Below are positions 8,383-17,506 of a DNA stretch of 64,000 bases, in pieces (position 1 is the first letter of the stretch; every line of letters starts with the position of its first letter). The DNA comes from Candidatus Melainabacteria bacterium MEL.A1 (GTDB lineage: Bacteria > Cyanobacteriota > Vampirovibrionia > Gastranaerophilales > Gastranaerophilaceae), in NCBI GenBank assembly GCA_001765415.1, contig CP017245.1, forward strand, positions 806,001 to 870,000. Reading direction: 5' to 3'. The translations under genes and the position numbers were made by a program. The notes under the pieces are model-generated. The model had not been told where the DNA came from and made no database searches. It worked only from the letters and a program-made list of their open reading frames with translations.

Positions 8383-9432
8383 TTATAACTCTGCAATTTT
8401 TTTATAGAGTTCAATTTGTTTATCATTAAGACTTTTTGGGATTACAATTTTAATTTTCGCATTAAGATTTCCATATCCGCCACCCTTTTTAGGTAAACCT
8501 AAATCTTTCAATCTCAAAGCTTGTCCGGATGAAGTTTTTGGCGGAATTTTAATCATGATTTTACCATGCAAAGTCGCTATTTCTTTTTTGCACCCCAAAA
8601 CGGCTTCAGGAGGAGTAATTTCAACCTCTTTTGTCAAATCGGAGCCATCTACCTCGTATTCCTTATCTTTAATATTTATTACAAGATATAGATCTCCTTT
8701 TCGACCATAAGCATCAACCTTTCCTTCTCCCTTTACTCGAAGTTTTTGACCTTCCGTAATATCAGGAGGAAGTTTTACTTTTATTGATTTTGGTTCTGTT
8801 TTAAAGCCAGTACCTCCACATTCTGAACAGTACCCTCCGTTGCCGGAACATTTTTGACAACGCTCAATATTATTGAATTTTACGTTTATAGGTTTTTTAT
8901 CAAAAATATCTTTTATTGTAATATTCAAATTCATCGTCACATCGAGGTTTTCGGCTTTCGGTTCTTGAGCAGCACGTCGTCTTGAAGAAGTTCTTTGACC
9001 TGCAGATTGCGTACCGCCAAAGTCAAATCCTCCAAAGTTCATACCTTGTGCGCCTCTAGCTCCGCCACCCATCATATCGCCAAACAATGAGCTAAAGAAG
9101 TCTGAAAAGCCACCCATATCTTGACCGTTGAAGTTAAAGCTTTGATAACCGCCTTGACCGCCACCAAAACCGAATTGTTCAAATCCCGGAGGTGGAGTAT
9201 AGCTTTGTCCGCCTTGCCAATTTGCGCCCAAACTGTCATACCTTTGACGTTTTTGTTTGTCGCCCAAAACCTCATAGGCTTCGTTTATATCTTTAAATTT
9301 ACTTTCTGCCTCTTTTGTTTTATTTACATCTGGATGATATTTACGAGCAAGTTTTCTATATGCAGATTTTATCTCGGCATCAGTTGCATCACGTTTTACA
9401 CCCAACGTTTCATAATAATCTTTGTATTCCAT
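8383..9432 (-). CDS. DnaJ-like co-chaperone with reduced zinc finger
   Basis: The 349-residue protein has a complete J domain (residues 1-70, HPD at 33-35) that would stimulate Hsp70 (DnaK) ATPase. A long Gly/Phe-rich linker with several Gln follows (about 75-150), then the C-terminal substrate-binding beta domains. Between them only two CxxCxGxG motifs are present (CQKCSGNG and CSECGGTG), against four in standard DnaJ. That would give one zinc site or half-sites. It is therefore neither a classical type I nor a CbpA-like type II protein. AGGAG precedes the ATG. A separate canonical dnaJ with dnaK may exist elsewhere. Confidence 0.9.
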   Translation of the reverse strand: MEYKDYYETLGVKRDATDAEIKSAYRKLARKYHPDVNKTKEAESKFKDINEAYEVLGDKQKRQRYDSLGANWQGGQSYTPPPGFEQFGFGGGQGGYQSFNFNGQDMGGFSDFFSSLFGDMMGGGARGAQGMNFGGFDFGGTQSAGQRTSSRRRAAQEPKAENLDVTMNLNITIKDIFDKKPINVKFNNIERCQKCSGNGGYCSECGGTGFKTEPKSIKVKLPPDITEGQKLRVKGEGKVDAYGRKGDLYLVINIKDKEYEVDGSDLTKEVEITPPEAVLGCKKEIATLHGKIMIKIPPKTSSGQALRLKDLGLPKKGGGYGNLNAKIKIVIPKSLNDKQIELYKKIAEL

Positions 9433-9507
9433 TTTACATTATCTCCTAATCATATAATAATATAAAAAATACTAAACCTCGATTTTATTAATGATTTTTT
9501 AATTTTG

Positions 9508-9708
9508 TTATTCCATTGCTTTTGCAACTTGATATAGGGTGAATTGCTTATCTTTATTTAATTTATCATAAATCATATTTATTTCTTCTTTAAAATTTTT
9601 TGATTTATAATTTGTATATCTGAATAATTCATACAATTCTACATCTAAAACATCCGCAATTTTTTCAAGAGTTGTTATTGACGGGAAATTTTGCCCAACT
9701 TCAAGTGA
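9508..9708 (-). pseudogene. 5'-truncated XRE-family regulator remnant
   Basis: On the minus strand an open frame ends at the TAA at 9510-9508. It encodes about 66 residues reading SLEVGQNFPSITTLEKIADV, then LDVELYELF and a Lys-rich tail ending VAKAME. This is the second half of an XRE helix-turn-helix domain. Homology stops abruptly at about 9708, where GC-rich repeat sequence begins, so the first helices and the start codon are missing. No other frame restores them. Confidence 0.65.
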
Positions 9709-9740
9709 GTATGGCGGGGTAGGTACCCCGCCCTACTTTT

Positions 9741-9882
9741 ATATAATTGTTCCCTAACTGGATAGCACCCATCCCTAGTACCTCTCACAAAACGTGACAT
9801 TTAGTCACCTTTTGTTCGGCAGAGTTCTCAAAAGGGAAGGAGCTATATACTAAAAGAACCGCCATTTCTGACGGTTCTTTTA
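9741..9882 (+). repeat. Modular dispersed intergenic repeat, copy B
   Basis: It holds the AT-rich stretch ATATAATTGT, GGATAGCACCCATCCC (9760-9775), AAGGGAAGG, and the 40-bp block 9842-9881. That block is the exact reverse complement of 2132-2172 apart from its end bases. The CCTCCC hairpin module is replaced here by a different GC-rich palindrome (GGCGGGGTAGGTACCCCGCC) abutting the broken XRE gene. Stretch 9709-9932 holds no other gene. Confidence 0.7.
9852..9881. terminator. Terminator-like hairpin after rplR
   Basis: An AAAAGAACCGCC arm pairs with GACGGTTCTTTT across a 6-base loop, flanked by A and T runs. For the ribosomal cluster (minus strand) it is a plausible end-of-operon terminator. 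It is the same unit as the hairpin after adhE. Confidence 0.7.
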
Positions 9883-9932
9883 ATTTTTTACATTCCACCA
9901 AAACCTGATTGGTGGATGGAGCGGCTACGCTC

Positions 9933-10301
9933 CTAAAACATTAAGCCTGCTTCTCTAGCTGCATCAGCCAATGCTGCAACACGACCATGATATAAGAAAC
10001 CTCCACGGTCAAATACTACGCATTCAATGCCTTTAACTTTTGCTTTTTTAGCAATTTCTTCGCCAACAAGTTTTGCAGCTTCGATGTTTCCACCGTGAGC
10101 CAATTTTTCTTTTAATTCTTTGTCGTTAGAAGATGCTGATGCCAAAGTTACATGATTATCATCATCAATCAATTGAGCATAGATGTGTTTTGTACTTCTA
10201 TATACTGCTAATCTAGGAAATTCAGCAGTACCTGCCAATTTAACCCTGATTGACTTATGTCTTTTTTGTACTTTTGGTTTTCTAATTTCTTGTTTAATCA
10301 T
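9933..10301 (-). CDS. rplR: 50S ribosomal protein L18
   Basis: The 122-residue protein binds 5S rRNA. It begins [20 protein letters not shown] and ends with [13 protein letters not shown], typical of L18. An in-frame upstream ATG at 10397 would add 32 unrelated residues coded by spacer sequence. The start at 10301 has AAGGAAAAT before it and the normal family length. It is the last gene of the cluster here; rpsE, rpmD, rplO and secY, which normally follow, are absent. Confidence 0.95.
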   Translation of the reverse strand: MIKQEIRKPKVQKRHKSIRVKLAGTAEFPRLAVYRSTKHIYAQLIDDDNHVTLASASSNDKELKEKLAHGGNIEAAKLVGEEIAKKAKVKGIECVVFDRGGFLYHGRVAALADAAREAGLMF

Positions 10302-10534
10302 TTTATTTTCCTTTCTTACTGCTTTAACGGGCTTTAAACCCTCCGCATGTAAATTATAAACCACCTCACCCGTCACTTTGTGACGCCTTCGCTTCATTTG
10401 AGCTAAGGATAGTAAGGACTATCTATCTTATACCCCACCTCGAAATCATAGATTTCTGTCCTCCCACAAGGGTTGGACATAAAGTTTCAAATGTTTCCAT
10501 AAAAAACTTTTGGCAAGAATATAATTTTCACAAG

Positions 10535-10555
10535 ATCCCGAATCAAGTTCGGGAT
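10535..10555. repeat. Perfect hairpin in the rplF-rplR spacer
   Basis: ATCCCGAA and TTCGGGAT arms surround TCAAG. This resembles REP-like palindromes. The spacer (10302-10595) is nearly 300 bp, unusual between ribosomal protein genes. Confidence 0.6.
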
Positions 10556-10595
10556 AAGATATATGTACGGCTCCCTAAAGTCGCTTACACCTATC

Positions 10596-11135
10596 TTACT
10601 TTTTACCAGCTTTACCAGCTTTACGTCTGATGTGTTCGCCTTCGTATCTAACACCTTTTCCTTTGTAAACTTCAGGAGGTCTTTTTGATCTAATGAAAGC
10701 TGCAACATCGCCAACTGTTTGTTTGTTAGCACCTTTTACAGAAATCTTTGTGTTAGCTTCAACTGTAATTGTAATACCTTCTGGCGGTTCAACAATTACT
10801 GGGTGAGAATAACCCAAAGCCAAGTTAAGGTTTTTACCTTCCATACTAGCTCTGTAACCAACACCTTGAATTTCCAATTTCTTTTCAAATAAATGAGTTA
10901 CACCATGTACTGCATTAGCAATCAAAGTTCTGAACAAACCGAATAATGCGTCTGTTTCTCTTGTTTCGCCAACTTTTGACAATACAATGTGATTATCTTC
11001 CATTTTTATAGCGATTTCAGGTCTAACTTTAACAACTTCAGTTCCGTTAGGACCTTTTACTGTAACTTGGTGATCTTCTATTTTTACTTCAACTCCGTTA
11101 GGAATTTCAATAGGTTTTTTACCAATACGTGACAT
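10596..11135 (-). CDS. rplF: 50S ribosomal protein L6
   Basis: A 179-residue L6, starting MSRIGKKPIEIPNGVEV, with two alpha-beta domains. The conserved C-terminal segment SKRPPEVYKGKGVRY binds 23S rRNA near the sarcin-ricin loop. An AAAAGGAGAAAAT ribosome site precedes the ATG. It lies in normal order between rpsH and rplR, but with about 220-bp and 290-bp spacers on its two sides. Confidence 0.97.
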   Translation of the reverse strand: MSRIGKKPIEIPNGVEVKIEDHQVTVKGPNGTEVVKVRPEIAIKMEDNHIVLSKVGETRETDALFGLFRTLIANAVHGVTHLFEKKLEIQGVGYRASMEGKNLNLALGYSHPVIVEPPEGITITVEANTKISVKGANKQTVGDVAAFIRSKRPPEVYKGKGVRYEGEHIRRKAGKAGKK

Positions 11136-11204
11136 TTTTAATTTTCTCCTTTTGGTATATTATGTACTTTTCCCAAACTTTTCTACCAATTATGTTTGGA
11201 TTTT

Positions 11205-11253
11205 GTGAAAAGTGAATAGTGAGAAGTGAAAAGTTCAAATCGGTGCTTCGCAC
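11205..11253. repeat. GTGA-rich minisatellite plus GTGCTTCGCAC hairpin, copy 1
   Basis: Degenerate GTGAAAA/GTGAATA/GTGAGAA units (11205-11233) are followed by the small palindrome GTGCTTCGCAC at 11243-11253. The same arrangement occurs at 17358-17409 between rplW and rplB, and a related one at 61824-61942. Confidence 0.6.
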
Positions 11254-11358
11254 AAATATAAACATAGTTTCAAATCTTTGCGGTATTCACCTTTTTACGA
11301 AGTCATCTACCTTTCTCCAGCTCCAAAATCTATTGGGGCGAAGGAGCGGTTTTACTTC

Positions 11359-11757
11359 CTAGTAAACGTAGCAAAGAACTTCGCCACCGATGTTTTCTTT
11401 ACGAGCTTTTCTGTCTGTTAAAAGACCTTTGCTTGTAGAAACAACTGCGATTCCCATACCACCCAAAACTTTTGGAAGGTCTTTAGCTTTGCTATAGTTT
11501 CTCAAACCTGGTTTAGAAATTCTTTCTAATTTAGTGATAACAGGTTTGTTTTTAGCGTCGTATTTCAATGTAATTTCAAGAACATTGAATTTACCTTCAG
11601 CTTTTACGATGTAATCAGAAATATAACCTTCTTCTTTTAACAATTTAGCTAATTGTTCTTTCAATTTAGAAGCTGGCATAGTTACGTTAGCGTGAGAAGC
11701 CATCATAGCATTTCTGATTCTAGTTAGCATATCTGCTATAGGATCTGTCATTGACAT
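11359..11757 (-). CDS. rpsH: 30S ribosomal protein S8
   Basis: The 132-residue S8 begins [20 protein letters not shown] and ends [20 protein letters not shown]...GEVLCYVY, both family hallmarks. S8 binds the central domain of 16S rRNA and in many bacteria represses the spc operon. It follows rpsZ after a 427-bp spacer, which is exceptional for this operon. Confidence 0.97.
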   Translation of the reverse strand: MSMTDPIADMLTRIRNAMMASHANVTMPASKLKEQLAKLLKEEGYISDYIVKAEGKFNVLEITLKYDAKNKPVITKLERISKPGLRNYSKAKDLPKVLGGMGIAVVSTSKGLLTDRKARKENIGGEVLCYVY

Positions 11758-12184
11758 AATTTTATTCCTTTACTCTTGCGGACTTACTGAACTCTTCAGC
11801 AGTATCCATTCTACTCGTCACTTGTCGAATTAATTTTGCTCCACATCAGGGAACGTCTTTCGACAGTCTGACAAATTGATATTAACATAAATTTAGTTTA
11901 GTTGCAAGCTTTTAATTATTAAAATGTTACGAATAGTATATAAACACCAAAAAAGACCGCATCCCTCGGTCTTTTGGTTATTTATATATTTTATTTTTAT
12001 AATTGCAATGTTTGCCGAAACACACCTCACAATCAAAATCTCTGGCTTTATTTTTTTGCCTGCTCCATCCTATTTTAATATAGTTTGGAACACACCCAGC
12101 ACCCAATCTGAGTTGGTGAAACGACTCTCCGCACAAAACTCTTGTAAATTCAACAATAGTTTAATGGGGAAAATGCCGTCGGCA
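11758..12184. other. 427-bp spacer between rpsZ and rpsH
   Basis: No ribosomal gene lies here. The spacer contains a bidirectional terminator-like hairpin (11951-11975). On the minus strand there is also an open frame without ATG (about 12160-11978) coding a Cys-containing peptide that includes FDCEVCFGKHCNYKNKIYK, which could be a gene remnant. The overlapping plus-strand frame at 11924-12214 runs into rpsZ and looks spurious. If the ribosomal genes are one transcript, the hairpin must be read through. Confidence 0.5.
11951..11975. terminator. Bidirectional terminator-like hairpin inside the ribosomal cluster
   Basis: AAAAGACCG (11951-11959) and CGGTCTTTT (11967-11975) form a 9-bp stem with a 7-base loop and A/T flanks. 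On the minus strand it lies between rpsZ and rpsH and could attenuate or split the operon. Confidence 0.65.
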
Positions 12185-12391
12185 TTACCAGCTTGCTTTT
12201 GTAACACCAGGTAACAAACCTTGGTGAGCCATTTTTCTTAAACAAATTCTGCAAAGACCGAAATCTCTGTGATAACCGTGAGGTCTACCACAAATACTAC
12301 ATCTGTTATGAAGTCTTACTGCAGGGTATTTGCCAGCTGCAACAAGTTTTTCACGTCTTAATTCTTTGTTTATCATCGCTTTTTTAGCCAT
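12185..12391 (-). CDS. rpsZ: 30S ribosomal protein S14, zinc-binding type Z
   Basis: A 68-residue S14 with two CxxC pairs ([21 protein letters not shown]) and the ending [11 protein letters not shown], matching the zinc-containing short S14 class. It sits in the standard place between rplE and rpsH. A ribosome site (AAAGGAGAAATTC) precedes the ATG. Confidence 0.96.
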   Translation of the reverse strand: MAKKAMINKELRREKLVAAGKYPAVRLHNRCSICGRPHGYHRDFGLCRICLRKMAHQGLLPGVTKASW

Positions 12392-12432
12392 GAATTTCTC
12401 CTTTTATGTTGTATTAATTTTCGTTATTACCA

Positions 12433-12478
12433 GTCATTCTGGGCTTTTATGGAATTCTTCGCAATCGCTCAGAATGAC
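12433..12478. repeat. CATTCTG/CAGAATG inverted repeat in the rplE-rpsZ spacer
   Basis: TCATTCTG near 12434 and CAGAATGA near 12469 flank ATTCTTCGC and GAAGAAT segments. A similar arrangement lies at 48752-48830 between ispH and rpsA. This looks like a REP-type intergenic repeat. Confidence 0.5.
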
Positions 12479-12499
12479 ATAAAGCCGAAGAATTTTAAA

Positions 12500-13060
12500 C
12501 TATTTGTTCATTCCTTTAAAAGGCATTCCTAACAATTTCAATAATTCTCTAGCTTCTTCATCTGTTTCAGCTGTTGTAATTACTGATACGTTCATACCTT
12601 TAACCAAATCAACTTCTTCATAAGTGATTTCTGGGAACAAAGCTTGTTCTTTCAAGCCTAAAGTATAGTTTCCACGACCATCGAAACTCTTAGGTGAAAT
12701 ACCTCTAAAGTCACGAATACGAGGAAGAACTACGCAAATAAGTTTTTGTAAGAAGTCATACATTCTTTCGCCACGCAATGTAACCATTGCACCAACTGGC
12801 ATTCCTTCTCTTAACTTATAAGATGCGATAGACTTTTTAGCTTTTGTAACTACACATTTTTGACCTGCAATTTTAGTCAATTGAGCTTCGATAGCTTCAG
12901 CAATTTTTGAGTTGTGAGAAGCTTCGCCAACACCCATGTTCAAAACGATTTTGTGAAGTTTTGGAACTTGGTTGATGTTTTTATAGCCAAATTTTTCTGT
13001 CAATGCAGGAATTATTTCTTCTTGGTATTTTGCTTTTAAACTTCTTGTTTTTGTTGTCAT
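12500..13060 (-). CDS. rplE: 50S ribosomal protein L5
   Basis: The 186-residue L5 binds 5S rRNA and the P-site tRNA. Hallmarks include [56 protein letters not shown] and the C-terminal [14 protein letters not shown]. The order rplX-rplE-rpsZ is normal. Confidence 0.97.
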   Translation of the reverse strand: MTTKTRSLKAKYQEEIIPALTEKFGYKNINQVPKLHKIVLNMGVGEASHNSKIAEAIEAQLTKIAGQKCVVTKAKKSIASYKLREGMPVGAMVTLRGERMYDFLQKLICVVLPRIRDFRGISPKSFDGRGNYTLGLKEQALFPEITYEEVDLVKGMNVSVITTAETDEEARELLKLLGMPFKGMNK

Positions 13061-13104
13061 TTTCGTATTTCCTTAATTCTTTGATGCTTTAATTATAACA
13101 CGAA

Positions 13105-13440
13105 TTATAATTTTGCATCTAATTGTTCACCACATTTTTTACAAACACGAACTTTTTTGCCGTCAACGACTGCGTGTTTGATCCTTGTCGGTTTTTCGCA
13201 AGCAGGGCAAATAACCATAACATTTGAGGCATCTACAGGTGCTTCAACTTTAATCAAACCACCTTGTATTCCTGCCATTGGTTGAGGTTTTTGAGCTTTT
13301 GTTACCATGTTCAAACCTTCAACTGTAACAGTTCCTTTTGCAACGTCAACTTTCTTGATGTTACCGTCTTTACCTTTATCTTTGCCTGCAATAATCATTA
13401 CTCTATCAGTATTTTTTACATGCAATTTTTTCTTAGTCAT
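13105..13440 (-). CDS. rplX: 50S ribosomal protein L24
   Basis: A 111-residue L24 whose KOW motif (DRVMIIAGKDKGKDGNIKKV) initiates 50S assembly. The C-terminal part carries a CPAC...CKKC zinc-ribbon-like pair, as in several bacterial lineages. It lies between rplN and rplE. Confidence 0.96.
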   Translation of the reverse strand: MTKKKLHVKNTDRVMIIAGKDKGKDGNIKKVDVAKGTVTVEGLNMVTKAQKPQPMAGIQGGLIKVEAPVDASNVMVICPACEKPTRIKHAVVDGKKVRVCKKCGEQLDAKL

Positions 13441-13499
13441 TGTTTTATTCCTTTAATTATTACTTTTAGTAATTTATACTTCTTAGTTTTCACTGAGAA

Positions 13500-13868
13500 T
13501 TAGATAACTTCCGGAGCCAAAGAAACGATTTTCATATATCCTTTGTCTCTCAATTCACGAGCAACTGGTCCGAAAACACGAGTTCCACGTGGGTTGCCAT
13601 CTTTGTTGATAATAACCGCTGCGTTTTCATCAAATCTGATAACTGATCCGTCTGCACGTTTGATATCAGCTTTTGTTCTAACAACAACTGCTCTTACAAC
13701 TTCAGATTTTTTTACAGGCATATTAGGGTTAGCATCTTTTACTGCAGCTACGATTTCGTCGCCAACTGCTGCAAATTTTTTATTTGAGCTGCCCATAACA
13801 CGGATACACAAAAGTTCTTTTGCGCCAGTGTTATCTGCTACTTCTAATCTTGTTTCTTGTTGTATCAT
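13500..13868 (-). CDS. rplN: 50S ribosomal protein L14
   Basis: The 122-residue L14 begins [20 protein letters not shown] and ends [16 protein letters not shown] ([13 protein letters not shown]). It contacts the 30S subunit at an inter-subunit bridge. Standard position between rpsQ and rplX. Confidence 0.97.
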   Translation of the reverse strand: MIQQETRLEVADNTGAKELLCIRVMGSSNKKFAAVGDEIVAAVKDANPNMPVKKSEVVRAVVVRTKADIKRADGSVIRFDENAAVIINKDGNPRGTRVFGPVARELRDKGYMKIVSLAPEVI

Positions 13869-13953
13869 TTTAATTTTCCTTTATTGTTTTTAAAGAATGT
13901 TTTTACTTTTGACAGCGCATTAATTTGATTAATGATGTCTTTTATACCTTACT

Positions 13954-13989
13954 CGAAACTCCGTTTCGAAGGTTCCGTGTCAAACACGG
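13954..13989. repeat. Pair of perfect hairpins in the rpsQ-rplN spacer
   Basis: CGAAAC-TCC-GTTTCG (13954-13968) is followed by CCGTGT-CAA-ACACGG (13975-13989). The spacer is 128 bp. They may be RNA processing or attenuation structures. Confidence 0.55.
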
Positions 13990-13996
13990 TACACGA

Positions 13997-14242
13997 TTAA
14001 CGTGCTTTTTCAACTACTTCAGCCAAAGCCCAACGTTTATCTTTTGAAGTTGGTCTTGCTTCAACAATTCTTACGATATCGCCTTCATTGCAAATATTTT
14101 CAGGATCGTGAGCTTTGTAGTTTTTATTTGATTCCATAATTTTTTTGTATTTTGGATGTGGTTCATAGTCTGCAACTTTTACAACAATTGTCTTGTCCAT
14201 TTTGTTGCTGATTACTACACCTTGTTTTTCTTTTTTAGGCAT
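13997..14242 (-). CDS. rpsQ: 30S ribosomal protein S17
   Basis: An 81-residue S17 with GVVISNKMDKTIVVKVADY and ARPTSKDKRWALAEVVEKA. It binds the 5' domain of 16S rRNA. AAAGGAGAAAA precedes the ATG, and it follows rpmC. Confidence 0.96.
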   Translation of the reverse strand: MPKKEKQGVVISNKMDKTIVVKVADYEPHPKYKKIMESNKNYKAHDPENICNEGDIVRIVEARPTSKDKRWALAEVVEKAR

Positions 14243-14281
14243 GTTGTTTTTCTCCTTTGCGAAAGCTACCTCAACACCACA

Positions 14282-14482
14282 CTAGGCTTGTACAGTGCTT
14301 CCTTTTTCATTTATTACAGTTTTCGCTTGAGCTATAAGTTTTTTTGTTTTAGAAATCAATGCTGTGTTTTCTAATTTGTGAGTTGAAAGTTGCAATTTGT
14401 AATTAAACAAATCCTTCTTCCAATCAATTATAGCACTTTGCAGTTCTTCAACTGTTTTTTCGCGCATTTCATTTAATTTCAT
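14282..14482 (-). CDS. rpmC: 50S ribosomal protein L29
   Basis: A 66-residue two-helix L29 with MKLNEMREKTVEELQSAI and the conserved FNYKLQLSTHKLENT. L29 lies near the exit tunnel and helps dock trigger factor and SRP. It sits 13 bases after rplP. Confidence 0.95.
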   Translation of the reverse strand: MKLNEMREKTVEELQSAIIDWKKDLFNYKLQLSTHKLENTALISKTKKLIAQAKTVINEKGSTVQA

Positions 14483-14495
14483 TACTTATTTCCTT

Positions 14496-14918
14496 TTATT
14501 TGTTTTCTAATTTTGCTTTTTCAACAACTTTAACTTTAATAGGTAGTTTTTGAGCTGCCAATTCTAATGCGTGAACTGCAACACTTCTGTCGAAGTAATC
14601 AAGTTCAAACAAAATTCTGTTTGGTTTAACAACTGCTACCCAGTATTCTAAGTTACCTTTTCCTGAACCCATACGAGTTTCAGCTGGTTTTGCTGTAATC
14701 GGTTTGTCCGGGAAGATTTTAATCCAAACGTTACCGCCACGTTTGATTTCACGAGTCATTGCACGACGTGCAGCCTCGATTTGTCTGCTGGTAATCCAAC
14801 CAGGCTCAACAGCTTGAAGTGCATATCCACCAAATTCTAATTGTGTTCCTCTGGTTTCAGTACCTTTCATTCTGCCTTTCATCATTTTGCGGTATTTAGT
14901 TTTTTTAGGCTGTAACAT
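14496..14918 (-). CDS. rplP: 50S ribosomal protein L16
   Basis: A 140-residue L16 beginning [19 protein letters not shown], with [20 protein letters not shown]. It organises tRNA-binding regions of 23S rRNA. Standard place between rpsC and rpmC. Confidence 0.97.
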   Translation of the reverse strand: MLQPKKTKYRKMMKGRMKGTETRGTQLEFGGYALQAVEPGWITSRQIEAARRAMTREIKRGGNVWIKIFPDKPITAKPAETRMGSGKGNLEYWVAVVKPNRILFELDYFDRSVAVHALELAAQKLPIKVKVVEKAKLENK

Positions 14919-14949
14919 TTTATTTTTACTCCTGTTATATTTTCGTTAC

Positions 14950-15681
14950 TTATTTTTCTTCGGCATTTTCTGAAGAAATTCTACGTCTAGGTCTTCTTCC
15001 ACCTTTTTCTTCTTTGCCACTTTTTGCTTTGATGTTTTGATCTGCTTTTTCGCCAGGCATTAAGTTGCCTTTGAAAATCCAAACTTTAACACCAATCTTA
15101 CCCATAATAGTATCAGCTTCTGTGAAACCATAATCTACATCAGCTCTTAATGTTTGTAGAGGAATTCTTCCTTCTTTTGCCCATTCAGAACGAGCGATTT
15201 CAGCACCACCTAAACGTCCAGATACCATTACTTTAATACCTTGCGCACCTGCTCTCATTGTACGTTGCATAGCTTGTTTCATTGCACGTCTGAAAGCGAT
15301 ACGTTTTTCTAATTGTTGAGCAATTGCTTCTGCTACAAGTTGTGCATCTGCATCAATTCTTGCAACTTCAACAACATTGATGATAATAGGTTTTCCAAGA
15401 TATTTTGAAACTTCTTTCTTCAAATCTTCGATACCTTGACCACCACGACCAACAACGATACCAGGCTTAGCTGTAACAACTGTAACAGTTGTGTTTTGAG
15501 CTTTTCTAGCAATTAAAATTTTAGAAACACCTGCTGTATAAAGTTTTTTCTTAATAAATTTTCTGATTTTTGCATCTTCTGCAACGAATGCGCCGTAATC
15601 TTTTACCTTAGCGAACCATGTGCTAACCCAAGGTTGAATTACGCCGATTCTAAATCCTGTTGGATGTGTTTTTTGTCCCAT
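14950..15681 (-). CDS. rpsC: 30S ribosomal protein S3
   Basis: A 243-residue S3 beginning [18 protein letters not shown]. It has the KH domain [14 protein letters not shown] and [20 protein letters not shown]. The C-terminal tail is basic and Glu-rich ([16 protein letters not shown]), somewhat longer than minimal S3. S3 lines the mRNA entry tunnel. Confidence 0.97.
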   Translation of the reverse strand: MGQKTHPTGFRIGVIQPWVSTWFAKVKDYGAFVAEDAKIRKFIKKKLYTAGVSKILIARKAQNTTVTVVTAKPGIVVGRGGQGIEDLKKEVSKYLGKPIIINVVEVARIDADAQLVAEAIAQQLEKRIAFRRAMKQAMQRTMRAGAQGIKVMVSGRLGGAEIARSEWAKEGRIPLQTLRADVDYGFTEADTIMGKIGVKVWIFKGNLMPGEKADQNIKAKSGKEEKGGRRPRRRISSENAEEK

Positions 15682-15705
15682 TTTATTTACCTTTTGTTAT
15701 TACTA

Positions 15706-16044
15706 CTACTTAGTGATATCACTTACTTTTAAAGTTAAGTGAGAAGTGCGTTTTAGTCTTGAATACATACGACCTTGCGCTCTTGTTCTTGCTCTTTTGT
15801 ATGTAACGCTTTCATCTGCGAAAATTTCAGAAACTTTCAAAGATTCAGCTCCTACACCATATTTTTCTTGTGCATTTGCAACTGCAGCTTTCAAGTTCTT
15901 TTCAACTACTCTTGCTGCAAAATAAGGCATAAAACGTAACATATCTTGAGCTTCAACGACAGATTTACCTCTAACTTCGTTGATTACTCTACGAAGTTTT
16001 CTTGCTGTCATTTTTATATCAGTTTGTCTTGCTTTAGCTTCCAT
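15706..16044 (-). CDS. rplV: 50S ribosomal protein L22
   Basis: A 112-residue L22 whose beta-hairpin region (RARTRAQGRMYSRLKRTSHL) reaches into the exit tunnel; MTARKLRRVINEVRGKSV is the conserved N-terminal segment. Standard place between rpsS and rpsC. Confidence 0.96.
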   Translation of the reverse strand: MEAKARQTDIKMTARKLRRVINEVRGKSVVEAQDMLRFMPYFAARVVEKNLKAAVANAQEKYGVGAESLKVSEIFADESVTYKRARTRAQGRMYSRLKRTSHLTLKVSDITK

Positions 16045-16086
16045 TTTTATTTTCCTTATATTAAAGTTTTACCTTTTTGGGTTTTA

Positions 16087-16368
16087 CTATTTTCTTTTAG
16101 CAGTTTTATCAGAACCTGCGTGTCCTTTGAATAGTCTTGTTGGTGCAAATTCTCCAAGTTTGTGACCAATCATTTGTTCTGTTACATATACTGGAACGTG
16201 AGTTTTCCCATTGTGAACAGCGATTGTGTGGCCTAGCATATCAGGAATAATCATTGATGCTCTTGACCAAGTTTTAATAACTTTTTTCTCAGAGTTTGCA
16301 TTCATTTTTGCTATTTTGTTTTGTAGAGCTTCTTCTACATAAGGGCCTTTTTTTAATGAACGTGCCAT
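16087..16368 (-). CDS. rpsS: 30S ribosomal protein S19
   Basis: A 93-residue S19: [20 protein letters not shown] ... [16 protein letters not shown] ... [14 protein letters not shown]. The start at 16368 gives the family length and has an AAAGGTAAT ribosome site. An upstream in-frame ATG at 16416 would add 16 residues coded by spacer DNA and is rejected. Confidence 0.96.
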   Translation of the reverse strand: MARSLKKGPYVEEALQNKIAKMNANSEKKVIKTWSRASMIIPDMLGHTIAVHNGKTHVPVYVTEQMIGHKLGEFAPTRLFKGHAGSDKTAKRK

Positions 16369-16414
16369 TCTATTACCTTTCTTAATTTTGTTTGGTAGTT
16401 TATATATAAAGTTC

Positions 16415-16452
16415 AAGGGTTGAAAAGTTGAATAGTTTTACCCTCAACCCTT
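16415..16452. repeat. Hairpin in the rplB-rpsS spacer
   Basis: AAGGGTTGA (16415-16423) and TCAACCCTT (16444-16452) form 9-bp perfect arms around an AT-rich loop containing a GTTGAATAG unit. Confidence 0.5.
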
Positions 16453-16464
16453 TACACTTTGTAA

Positions 16465-17292
16465 CTATTTTTTACGTCTTCTAACGATTAATTTGTCAGA
16501 AGCTTTACCTTGTTTTCTTGTCTTATAACCAAGAGCTGGTTTACCCCAAGGTGTTTTTGGATGTCCACCAGGACCAGTTTTACCTTCACCACCACCGTGA
16601 GGGTGATCGCAAGGGTTCATTGTAACACCACGTACTGTAGGTCTGATACCTAAGTAACGTTTTCTACCGGCTTTACCGATTGATAGGTTTTTAAATTCTG
16701 AATTACCTAATGTACCGATTGTAGCCATACATTCTTTTCTTACCATTCTCATTTCAGAAGAAGGAAGTTTGATTGTTACATAGTCGCCTTCTTTAGCCAT
16801 AACTTGAGCAGCATTACCAGCTGATCTTACCATTTTGCCACCACGACCAGGAATTAATTCAATGTTGTGAACAATTGTACCTAAAGGAATTAATTCAAGA
16901 GGTAAAGCGTTACCTGTTTGAACCGGTGCTTCAGGACCAGAAACTATTACGTCACCAACATTCAATCCTTCAGGTGTCAAGATATATCTTTTTTCACCAT
17001 CTGCATAGAATACTAATGAAATTCTTACGTTTCTGTTTGGATCGTATTCAATAGTTTTAACTGTTGCTGGTACTCCAAATTTTTCACGTTTGAAATCAAT
17101 TATACGGTAAGTTCTTTTTACACCGCCACCTTTATGACGACATGTAATTCTACCAGTGTTATTTCTTCCTGCTGTTTTCTTCAATGATTTTAACAATGAT
17201 TTTTCAGGAGTTGAAGTAGTGACTTCTTGGTAGTCACTTTTTGTCATCCCTCTTTGTCCTGGAGATGTTGGATTTATTTTTCTAATTGCCAT
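16465..17292 (-). CDS. rplB: 50S ribosomal protein L2
   Basis: The 275-residue L2 starts [20 protein letters not shown] at 17292 behind an AAAGGAG site. Hallmarks are [37 protein letters not shown] and the peptidyl-transferase-centre segment [20 protein letters not shown]. The open frame continues upstream to 17436, but those 48 residues come from repeat-rich spacer DNA and do not belong to L2. Confidence 0.97.
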   Translation of the reverse strand: MAIRKINPTSPGQRGMTKSDYQEVTTSTPEKSLLKSLKKTAGRNNTGRITCRHKGGGVKRTYRIIDFKREKFGVPATVKTIEYDPNRNVRISLVFYADGEKRYILTPEGLNVGDVIVSGPEAPVQTGNALPLELIPLGTIVHNIELIPGRGGKMVRSAGNAAQVMAKEGDYVTIKLPSSEMRMVRKECMATIGTLGNSEFKNLSIGKAGRKRYLGIRPTVRGVTMNPCDHPHGGGEGKTGPGGHPKTPWGKPALGYKTRKQGKASDKLIVRRRKK

Positions 17293-17357
17293 TTTTATTT
17301 TTCTCCTTTGGCTTTTGTAATACTTTTGGGACTTATGCCAGACGCCCCTTCTAATAG

Positions 17358-17409
17358 GTGAATAAGTTAATAAGTGAATAAGGCAATAAGTTCGTTTCGT
17401 GCTTCGCAC
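17358..17409. repeat. GTGA-rich minisatellite plus GTGCTTCGCAC hairpin, copy 2
   Basis: GTGAATAAG-type units (17358-17390) precede the palindrome GTGCTTCGCAC at 17399-17409, identical to the one at 11243-11253. It lies in the 214-bp spacer between rplW and rplB. Confidence 0.6.
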
Positions 17410-17506
17410 AATTAAACTTCTATATTCAATTTTCAACTCATCACATCATTTTGCTATTCACAAAATCCGCTTTCTTTGCCAAGCCTACGCACTCGGCTCG
17501 TTCGCG

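Noticed and set aside
11924..12214. Plus-strand frame of 96 codons in the rpsZ-rpsH spacer
   Set aside because: It runs through a terminator hairpin and into the antisense of rpsZ, with no ribosome site.
13264..13503. Plus-strand frame of 79 codons over rplX
   Set aside because: Antisense to a confident ribosomal gene; no ribosome site or recognisable domain.
17293..17436. N-terminal extension of L2 (48 residues)
   Set aside because: The residues come from repeat-rich spacer DNA, do not resemble L2, and the inner ATG at 17292 has AAAGGAG.
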